From: Enterobacter cloacae | Lineage (GTDB): Bacteria > Pseudomonadota > Gammaproteobacteria > Enterobacterales > Enterobacteriaceae | Direction of reading: 5' to 3' | DNA: 49,849 bases | Assembly: GCA_014169315.1 (NCBI GenBank) | Contig: AP022136.1 | Span: forward strand, 1-49,849 | Part shown: positions 45,037-49,849 of the stretch, one piece after another | Layout: each line of letters opens with the position of its first letter | How positions within the stretch are numbered: position 1 is the first letter of the stretch | The notes under the pieces: generated by a model | Database searches by the model: none | The model's input: the letters and a program-made list of their open reading frames with translations, nothing else | Told to the model about the DNA's origin: nothing | Position numbers and translations under genes: made by a program

Positions 45037-45458
45037 ACTCACGCATACAGCCGGGCAGTGACGTCATTGTTTGCGCGGAAATGGACGAACAGTGGGGTTA
45101 CGTCGGCGCTAAATCACGCCAGCGCTGGTTGTTTTACGCGTATGACAGGATACGGAGGACGGTTGTGGCGCACGTCTTCGGTGAACGCACGTTGGCCACG
45201 CTGGAGCGTCTTCCGGGCCTGCTGTCGGCCTTTGAGGTCGTGGTATGGATGACGGATGGCTGGCCGCTTTATGAATCACCCCTGAAGGGAAAGCTGCACG
45301 TTATCAGCAAGCGTTACACTCAGCGCATTGAGCGGCATAACCTGAATCTGAGGCAGCATCTGGCAAGGCTGGGCAGGAAGTCACTGTCGTTCTCAAAATC
45401 GGTGGAGCTGCATGACAAAGTCATCGGGCATTATCTGAACATAAAACACTATCAGTAA
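44955..45458 (+). CDS. insB: IS1 InsB, copy 3
   Basis: A 167-codon full catalytic part of IS1 transposase ([46 protein letters not shown]). Intact. Confidence 0.92.
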   Translation: MSRQCTHYGRWPQHDFTTLKKLRPQSVNSRIQPGSDVIVCAEMDEQWGYVGAKSRQRWLFYAYDRIRRTVVAHVFGERTLATLERLPGLLSAFEVVVWMTDGWPLYESPLKGKLHVISKRYTQRIERHNLNLRQHLARLGRKSLSFSKSVELHDKVIGHYLNIKHYQ

Positions 45459-45473
45459 GTTGGAGTCATTACC

Positions 45474-45529
45474 GACGAAATAATGGTTTTGCCGACGCTG
45501 CCACTGTAATTCATTACTGCAATTTTCAT
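45474..45529 (-). pseudogene. stbB: stbB remnant, ParA-like ATPase N-terminus
   Basis: Nineteen codons of a ParA/MinD-type ATPase, MKIAVMNYSGSVGKTIISS, carrying the P-loop GSVGKT. They are then cut by IS1 copy 3. It starts 12 bases after the stbA stop with ggagct upstream, the operon order of IncW/IncN stb loci. StbB is thought to promote conjugation or positioning; this copy is dead. Confidence 0.8.
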
Positions 45530-45541
45530 CTGTAAGCTCCT

Positions 45542-45976
45542 TTAGAAACCTTTCTTATTACCTACGCTACCTTTGAATGAGGTTGCGACTTTCTTTGCCT
45601 CATCACCAATTTTTTTAAAATCGGTATCGGATAAAAATTCTTTGTTCCCGCCCATATCCTCAACTAATTTTTCTGGTTCTGGATTTTGCAATCCAGTTTC
45701 CACCGGTTCCGCTTTCTCCTGCTCTTTTGGGTTGTGCAATCCAGTATTTACCGTACTTTCTGGATTGTGCAATCCACCTTTTTTGCGTTTCAATCTTGCC
45801 CGGTACAAAGCCATATCTAACGCTTTCACAGTCACAGAAAAGCTGTATTCACTATCAAGAAGTTGAGCAATTTCTTGCCTACTAATACCCTTGTCTAACA
45901 AACCTTCAATCTCATCAAGACGCGCTCTTACAGCCGCAGCGAGATTGCGAGGTTCCAGTAAAAGGTCTTTTTTCAT
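45542..45976 (-). CDS. stbA: StbA-like plasmid stability DNA-binding protein
   Basis: A 144-aa protein. The N-terminal half has a predicted helix-turn-helix (KGISRQEIAQLLDSEYSFSV, then LDMALYRARLKRKK). The C-terminal half has three spaced GL(H/Q)NP(E/K) repeats and an acidic, probably disordered tail. Position (divergent from oriT and trwA-like, followed by stbB) and size match StbA of R388, which binds 11-base-period direct repeats near oriT and assures segregation of plasmid copies. Such repeats are present at 46035-46165. Confidence 0.8.
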   Translation of the reverse strand: MKKDLLLEPRNLAAAVRARLDEIEGLLDKGISRQEIAQLLDSEYSFSVTVKALDMALYRARLKRKKGGLHNPESTVNTGLHNPKEQEKAEPVETGLQNPEPEKLVEDMGGNKEFLSDTDFKKIGDEAKKVATSFKGSVGNKKGF

Positions 45977-46034
45977 ACCACCCCCGCTTGTCGAATTTCA
46001 CTATATGGCAGCCTGTTTTAGCTGTCAATCGGTT

Positions 46035-46165
46035 TTGTAGTTTTTCAGTAGTATTCCTGTAGTAATTCAGTAGTAACGCTTGTCGATACCGCTCATTTTT
46101 GTAGTATATCTGTAGTAATGGCTATTTCAGTTTGTAGTATTTTAGTAGTAATTCAGTAGTATCGG
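46035..46165 (-). repeat. stb direct repeats, 11-base period
   Basis: On the minus strand, TACTAC-starting units recur every 11 bases in two groups separated by a spacer near 46077-46097. For example, tactactgaat and tactactaaaa come from 46153-46165 downward. R388 has two groups of short repeats with the same period bound by StbA. Confidence 0.8.
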
Positions 46166-46174
46166 TGTAGAAAA

Positions 46175-46400
46175 CTTTCATGCAAGCATGAAAGTGGTGA
46201 ATGTGAACGCTTTTTGAGCGTTTTATGCGTGTGTAAGAGCTGTTTCTCCCTTAAAAAAGGCGTGTTATGGTATCCCTTAATGGCTATACACCATACGCAA
46301 TTACGATTTTCATCGTAAATGCTTGAAAACAAAACAAATTATTATAATTTATGTTTTTATATGTAATACACTGCGTATTACACATGTGTGCCTAGGCCGC
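46175..46400 (-). other. oriT 1, MOBF-type origin of transfer
   Basis: The nic-like core on the minus strand reads tgcgtatggtgt then atagccattaag (46276-46299), with predicted nick between 46288 and 46287. R388 nic is tgcgtattgtct/atagccc. An adjacent small dyad ttacga/tcgtaa (46301-46318), a larger palindrome ctttcatgcaagcatgaaag (46175-46194) and gtattac repeats (46362-46440, likely sites for the TrwA-like protein) complete the region. It lies between stbA and the trwA-like gene, as in IncW/IncN plasmids. Confidence 0.8.
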
Positions 46401-46450
46401 ATATATGATAGATTTGTATGTATTACATCGGTATTACACAAAGGAAACCT

Positions 46451-46798
46451 ATGCCATCTATCAGTTTAAGAGTGACCGAAGCGCAAAAAATCGACCTTGA
46501 ATACCGTTCGGAGGGCAACGTATCGGAGTACATCAAGCAACAGCTTTTTGGACAAAAAGAGAGTGCCAGTGAAGTGATCGCCCGGCTTGATAAATTGCTG
46601 GAACGTTCATCTTCAGAGCAGCAAGCCGCCGGACGAGATCGATACATCGAGGCAATGTTGATTGAGGTGTTATTGATACTTCGCCAGGTGAGTAAAGCAG
46701 ATGCGCAGAAAGTTGCCGGTGGTGAAATTCGCCGGTTAGGGCTGGAGCCGTGGTCAGCAGAGCTGGCCCAGGAGAGAGAGGAACAGAGTCATGAATGA
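46451..46798 (+). CDS. TrwA-like relaxosome accessory protein
   Basis: A 115-aa protein with an N-terminal ribbon-helix-helix (MPSISLRVTEAQKIDLEYRS, then NVSEYIKQQLFG) and a helical C-terminal half. It lies directly beside oriT and overlaps a TrwB-like start, the position of TrwA in R388 and TraK in pKM101. Such proteins bind oriT, assist relaxase nicking and repress their own promoter. The ATG at 46451 follows aaagga. Gene identity is by fold and context. Confidence 0.8.
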   Translation: MPSISLRVTEAQKIDLEYRSEGNVSEYIKQQLFGQKESASEVIARLDKLLERSSSEQQAAGRDRYIEAMLIEVLLILRQVSKADAQKVAGGEIRRLGLEPWSAELAQEREEQSHE

Positions 46799-46938
46799 AG
46801 CGGATAAGGGCAAAATTTGCCTGGGGGCATTGCTTTTTACCCCCCTTGTTACGTGGTTTATCGCGGCGAAAGCCTTGTATGGTTTTACGCCAAAAGATGC
46901 GCGTGAACGTCTGGTTTTACTTATTCAGCAGACTTTTG
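46791..46938 (+). pseudogene. Coupling protein (TrwB/TraD-like) N-terminus, cut by IS1
   Basis: 49 codons starting MNEADKGKICLGALLFTPLV with a hydrophobic membrane segment (LGALLFTPLVTWFIAAKAL), then cut by IS1 copy 4. Its ATG overlaps the stop of the TrwA-like gene by 8 bases. In IncW/IncN operons trwB, the conjugation coupling ATPase with N-terminal membrane anchor, occupies this place. The relaxase gene is also missing. Confidence 0.7.
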
Positions 46939-46953
46939 GGTAATGACTCCAAC

Positions 46954-47444
46954 TTATTGATAGTGTTTTATGTTCAGATAATGCCCGATGACTTTGTCAT
47001 GCAGCTCCACCGATTTTGAGAACGACAGTGACTTCCGTCCCAGCCTTGCCAGATGTTGTCTCAGATTCAGGTTATGTCGCTCAATGCGCTGAGTGTAACG
47101 CTTGCTGATAACGTGCAGCTTTCCCTTCAGGCGGGATTCATACAGCGGCCAGCCATCCGTCATCCATACCACGACCTCAAAGGCCGACAGCACTCCAGTG
47201 TGGCCAGAGTGCGTTCACCGAAGACGTGCGCCACAACCGTCCTCCGTATCCTGTCATACGCGTAAAACAGCCAGCGCTGACGAGATTTAGCGCCGACGTA
47301 GCCCCACTGTTCGTCCATTTCAGCGCAGACAATCACATCACTGCCCGGTTGTATGCGCGAGGTTACCGACTGCGGCCTGAGTTTTTTAAGTGACGTAAAA
47401 CCGTGTTGAGGCCAACGCCCATAATGCGTGCACTGGCGCGACAT
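46954..47444 (-). pseudogene. insB: IS1 insB, frameshifted
   Basis: The frame is broken by a 13-bp deletion. The upstream part ends [18 protein letters not shown], and the downstream part resumes [15 protein letters not shown] in another frame. No functional transposase is expected. Confidence 0.9.
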
Positions 47445-47638
47445 CCGACGCCATTCATGGCCATATCAATGATTTTCTGGTGCGTACCGGGCTGAGAGGC
47501 GGTGTAAGTGAACTGTAGTTGCCATGTTTTACGGCAATGAGAGCAGAGATAGCGCTGATGTCCGGCAGTGCTTTTGCCGTTACGCACCACGCCTTCAGTA
47601 GCGGAGCAGGAAGGACATCTGATGGAAATGGAAGCCAC
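47363..47638 (-). CDS. insA: IS1 InsA, copy 4
   Basis: A 91-aa intact InsA ([20 protein letters not shown]). It can act as a repressor even though its insB partner is broken. Confidence 0.9.
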   Translation of the reverse strand: MASISIRCPSCSATEGVVRNGKSTAGHQRYLCSHCRKTWQLQFTYTASQPGTHQKIIDMAMNGVGCRASARIMGVGLNTVLRHLKNSGRSR

Positions 47639-47736
47639 GCAAGCACCTTAAAATCACCATCATACACTAAATCAGTAAGTTGGCAGTATTACCCACACAT
47701 AGTTGATTAAAAAAGAGGCCTCACCCATTGACGAAC

Positions 47737-47760
47737 ATCTAATTTTATATTAAATTAGAT
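47737..47760. promoter_or_regulatory. Palindromic operator before the RHH gene
   Basis: The arms atctaattt (47737-47745) and aaattagat (47752-47760) are perfect complements and lie 34 bases before the next ATG. A ribbon-helix-helix protein such as the one encoded here would be expected to bind such a site and repress itself. Confidence 0.65.
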
Positions 47761-47794
47761 TAATCGAATAGACGTTAACTGTAGAGGCATCCAA

Positions 47795-48238
47795 ATGATA
47801 GCAGTATCACTTCCTGACGAATTACTACAAAAACTAGATAACGCTGTAGCTAAAACAGGCAAAAAACGCTCTTATTTAATCAGAGAATCAATACAGATGT
47901 ATTTGAATCAAATAGAAAATACACATGAAAAAAAAGAGATTATCCTGAACACCTCAAAACCGTTCTATGAGATCCTAATTGAGGAATTTCAAGTTGAAAA
48001 AGAACTGATGACTGAGGCCAGAAAGACTGAGTTCACGATGTTTAGTGATAACGGAAAACTCTATGTGGTAAATTCAAAAGGAAATACACGCAAGTTAGAA
48101 GCCGTCTACGTAAATAATTTCTTTGAAGAGTATAAGAAAACAGGAAGCATGAGCCCATCCAGCTATCAAGATATAACCTTCAACTCATCTTATCTTTTAG
48201 CAGCGCTAAAGTACCTGATAGAAAAAGAACTGATTTAA
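47795..48238 (+). CDS. Ribbon-helix-helix protein with extra C-terminal domain
   Basis: A 147-aa protein. The N-terminal ribbon-helix-helix (MIAVSLPDELLQKLDNAVAK, then KKRSYLIRESIQMYLNQI) is of the CopG/Arc type used by antitoxins and plasmid regulators. A C-terminal segment of about 95 residues (TMFSDNGKLYVVNSKGNTRK, then SYLLAALKYLIEKEL) is not recognised. The ATG has gagg upstream, and a palindrome lies in its promoter region. No obvious toxin partner is found next to it, since the gene stands alone between IS1 copy 4 and a hairpin region. It could be a transcription regulator or part of a broken pair. Confidence 0.7.
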   Translation: MIAVSLPDELLQKLDNAVAKTGKKRSYLIRESIQMYLNQIENTHEKKEIILNTSKPFYEILIEEFQVEKELMTEARKTEFTMFSDNGKLYVVNSKGNTRKLEAVYVNNFFEEYKKTGSMSPSSYQDITFNSSYLLAALKYLIEKELI

Positions 48239-48249
48239 CATAAACCCTC

Positions 48250-48385
48250 ATTGCCCGCACCGCCTGAGAGGCCCTCAGGGCGTTTCTGACGGGAAACCGG
48301 TAAAACAGGCAACAAACCACCCGAAAACCCGCCAGAAACGCGCAGGCTCTGTTTTTACGGCATGCATGAGTATGCGCACAAGTGC
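48250..48385 (-). promoter_or_regulatory. Second leading-region-type hairpin, inverted relative to 1711-1850
   Basis: The arms gcgtttctgacgg (48280-48292) and ccgccagaaacgc (48329-48341) pair over 12 of 13 bases. Read leftward, the block aligns along most of its length with 1711-1850 (ctatgca, gcatgc, gcgcgtttctggcgg, cagaaacgccctgag, ggcggtgcg). Confidence 0.5.
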
Positions 48386-48570
48386 ATAGCGCGAAAATTC
48401 ACGTCATTCAGCCGGGGTAAGTCCTGTTTTCGATGTTCTTCTTACCCGAAAACGGTGAACGGGGACGCAATTTATTGCGTGGCCGTGAGGCGTTGCCGGC
48501 ACAGCCGGAAAAACCGTTTTCAGCACGTTCAGAAAGGGGGTCGGATGTACAAATGGCACAGAGGATGGAA

Positions 48571-48668
48571 CTGACGTAAAAGTGACGTATGAGCTGAAGG
48601 AATGATGTAAAAGTGATGTAAAAGTGTTGTAAAAGTGATGTATGAACTGAAGGAGCGATGTAATTCTG
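48571..48668 (+). repeat. Direct repeats with 11-base period beside oriT 2
   Basis: Units of the type tgatgtaaaag recur, three in strict 11-base register (48603-48635), with related units on both sides (tgacgtaaaag, gacgtatgagctgaagga, gatgtatgaactgaagga). It occupies the same place relative to oriT 2 as the stb repeats do to oriT 1. Confidence 0.8.
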
Positions 48669-48687
48669 TAGTCAGGAAGAATAACCC

Positions 48688-48954
48688 GTTCATGCAGGCA
48701 TGAACGATACAGTGAGGAACGCTTTTTTTGTCACGATCTCCCCTTAACCTGCGTAAATCACCCGCCATGGTTGATTATTTTTCAACCTCAAAATGGTCAT
48801 ACACCTAACGCAGCTGCGATTTTCATCGCAACTTAATGAAAAATAAATAAAAAAGAAAAAATACAGGGATTCTGGGTATTACCGGGGTAATAATGTTAAG
48901 CGCCAGGACAATGAAAATTAAGGCGATGCCGGTATTACTCCGGTAATACCCAGA
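48688..48954 (-). other. oriT 2, second MOBF-type origin-like region
   Basis: Same order of parts as oriT 1: palindrome cgttcatgcaggcatgaacg (48688-48707), then gaacgctttttt, then a nic-like core on the minus strand tgcgttaggtgt/atgaccattttg (48789-48812), then the dyad tgcgat/atcgca (48815-48830), then gtattac motifs within a 15-bp inverted repeat tctgggtattaccgg (48871-48885) and ccggtaatacccaga (48940-48954). The core also resembles F nic (tgcgtggggtgt/ggtg). No relaxase gene is in the window. Confidence 0.65.
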
Positions 48955-48963
48955 ACGGAGCCA

Positions 48964-49155
48964 TTACGCACCGTCCTGCTGCTCATTCAGGCGCGCTGAC
49001 AGGCTTCGGTAAAGGCGTTCCGCATCCTCATGGAGTTTCTCGCAGAAATCAGCCTCATGATCCAGATCCAGCTCATTAAGCCTGTCCAGAAGAAGCAGGG
49101 ACTGATCCTGGATGAATTTAGCCATGTTAACGGCAGTCTTTTGTTGTTTGTTCAT
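48964..49155 (-). CDS. rop: Rop/Rom-like RNA-binding regulator
   Basis: A 63-aa homologue of ColE1 Rop, with the two-helix pattern KQQKTAVNMAKFIQDQSLLL, then LNELDLDHEADFCEKLHEDA and ERLYRSLSARL. Rop dimers stabilise the RNAI-RNAII kissing complex and lower copy number. It lies downstream of the ColE1-like origin in the direction of RNAII, as in pBR322. Confidence 0.93.
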   Translation of the reverse strand: MNKQQKTAVNMAKFIQDQSLLLLDRLNELDLDHEADFCEKLHEDAERLYRSLSARLNEQQDGA

Positions 49156-49189
49156 GAAGGCCCCGGCGCGAAAGTGCTTACTGTACGTT

Positions 49190-49720
49190 CTGATGGTTTT
49201 CCGCTTCCTCGCTCATTCGCTCACTCCGTTCGGTCATGAGTCTGCGGCGAGCGGAGGGAGGATAAGCAGATAACGTAACGGTAAGCATAACGAAAGCTAA
49301 GGACAAGGGCGAAAAGGCCACGCCCCGGCGGGGCGTTTTTCCATAGGCTCCGCCCCCCTGACAAGCATCACAGAATCTGACGCTCAAATCAGTGGTGGCG
49401 AAACCCGACAGGACTATAAAGATCCCAGGCGTTTCCCCCTGGTAGCTCCCTCGTGCGCTCTCCTGTTCCTGCCTTTCGGTTTACCGGTGTCATTCCGCTG
49501 TTATGGCCGCGTTTGTCTCATTCCACGCCTGACACTCAGTTCCGGGTAGGCAGTTCGCTCCAAGCTGGACTGTATGCACGAACCCCCCGTTCAGTCCGAC
49601 CGCTGCGCCTTATCCGGTAACTATCGTCTTGAGTCCAACCCGGAAAGACACGACAAAACGCCACTGGCAGCAGCCACTGGTAACAGGATTCGCAGAACAA
49701 AGAAGTGTTGAAGGGGTCGG
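49190..49720 (-). other. ColE1-like origin of replication (RNAII region, leftward)
   Basis: The segment from ccttttcgccc-type sequence through ttttccataggctccgcccc and ctatcgtcttgagtccaacc to ctggtaacaggatt matches the ColE1/pMB1 origin in orientation and landmarks, with local differences (near 49430-49560). The RNA-DNA switch would lie near 49320-49345, with RNAII coming from the right. Beyond about 49700 the sequence departs from the ColE1 RNAI/RNAII 5' region as I remember it, so completeness is uncertain. Confidence 0.85.
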
Positions 49721-49849
49721 TTCCGGCTGAGGGCGAAATGACACCCTAAGCTTTCGGTTCCTTGGGCCAAAGATATTCGCCAGTCAGTAGAATGTGCGCC
49801 CAGCCCAATGGGGATATGTGGGGAAGAAATTCAGGGGGAACATCCAACC
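49721..49849. other. End of window, possible diverged RNAII 5' region
   Basis: No gene is seen. It should hold the RNAI gene and RNAII promoter if the ColE1-like replicon is complete, but I could not identify them with confidence. Confidence 0.3.

Larger units (their letters stand above)
44706..45473 (+). mobile_element. IS1 copy 3, complete
   Basis: A 768-bp IS1 with ends ggtaatggtgccaac and gttggagtcattacc reading rightward. There is no target duplication. It separates the incC region from a truncated stbB gene. Confidence 0.95.
46939..47693 (-). mobile_element. IS1 copy 4 with a 13-bp deletion
   Basis: A 755-bp IS1 with both ends but 13 bases missing near 47190, compared with copy 2 and 3 sequence. 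There is no target duplication. With copy 3 it brackets the stb/oriT block in inverted orientation. Confidence 0.93.

Noticed and set aside
46035..46165. Direct repeats considered as a CRISPR array
   Set aside because: Units are about 11 bases without unique spacers of 25-40 bases, and no cas genes are present. They fit stb-type binding sites.

Overview
The window is part of a multireplicon plasmid from an enterobacterium. The galF homologue and the transposon load suggest a Klebsiella/Enterobacter-type host. Three backbone sources are visible: an IncFIA (F-type) RepE replicon, a TP228-type parF-parG partition module, and a ColE1-like origin with a rop gene. A fourth block, stbA-oriT-trwA-trwB', is organised like IncW/IncN transfer regions. 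These blocks are separated by insertion sequences: two IS26, three complete and two partial IS5-group elements, four IS1, and IS3, IS30, IS110 and IS630 elements or fragments. Many flanks lack target duplications, so deletion and recombination have shaped the molecule.

Layout. 1-2455: IS26, a small unknown gene, a leading-region-like hairpin and a YefM/YoeB-type toxin-antitoxin pair. 2456-12113: IS5, an IS26 scar, galF and the first polysaccharide operon. This operon starts at a JUMPstart/ops element and carries two GT2 genes (one truncated and IS5-displaced), wzx, wzy, a Stealth phosphotransferase and a GT4. 12114-15938: IS5/IS3/IS1 debris, plasmid backbone genes (a SprT-like protein and others), a locus with the architecture of a type I toxin-antitoxin system, and a truncated serine recombinase. 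15939-23298: remnants of a Tn3 end whose 38-bp inverted repeat was split by a 7,065-bp Tn21-subgroup transposon carrying dps and katG; that transposon's own tnpA is split by a 366-bp MITE-like insert and its tnpR is frameshifted. 23299-35350: a 286-bp Tn3-type MITE, an IS5 fragment, and a second polysaccharide operon read leftward from its own JUMPstart: rmlBADC, wzm, wzt, a 1,181-aa methyltransferase/double glycosyltransferase and three more GT genes (the last truncated). 35351-40278: IS110, an IS630/IS30 fusion, an hsdS scrap with TAEL repeats, IS26, a serine recombinase and the parH centromere. 40279-47693: parFG, the IncFIA replicon between inverted IS1 copies, and the stb/oriT/trw block between inverted IS1 copies. 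47694-49849: a ribbon-helix-helix gene, a second oriT-like region, rop and the ColE1-like origin.

How the parts fit. The two polysaccharide operons use different export routes (Wzx/Wzy versus ABC transporter) and both begin with ops sites for RfaH, so the plasmid has parts for changing host surface glycans. Both are IS-truncated, and cluster 1 lacks sugar-nucleotide and initiation genes, so function would depend on chromosomal genes. KatG and Dps would add peroxide defence. RepE has lost the neighbouring sop partition genes, and ParFG may substitute. The two oriT-like regions share the same order of elements and may be recognised by related relaxases supplied in trans.

The best candidates for something little described are the predicted small-peptide/antisense-RNA locus at 14664-15212, the paired oriT architecture, and the methyltransferase-coiled coil-double-GT protein paired with an extended Wzt. 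All names come from reading the sequence and from memory of families; no database search was run.
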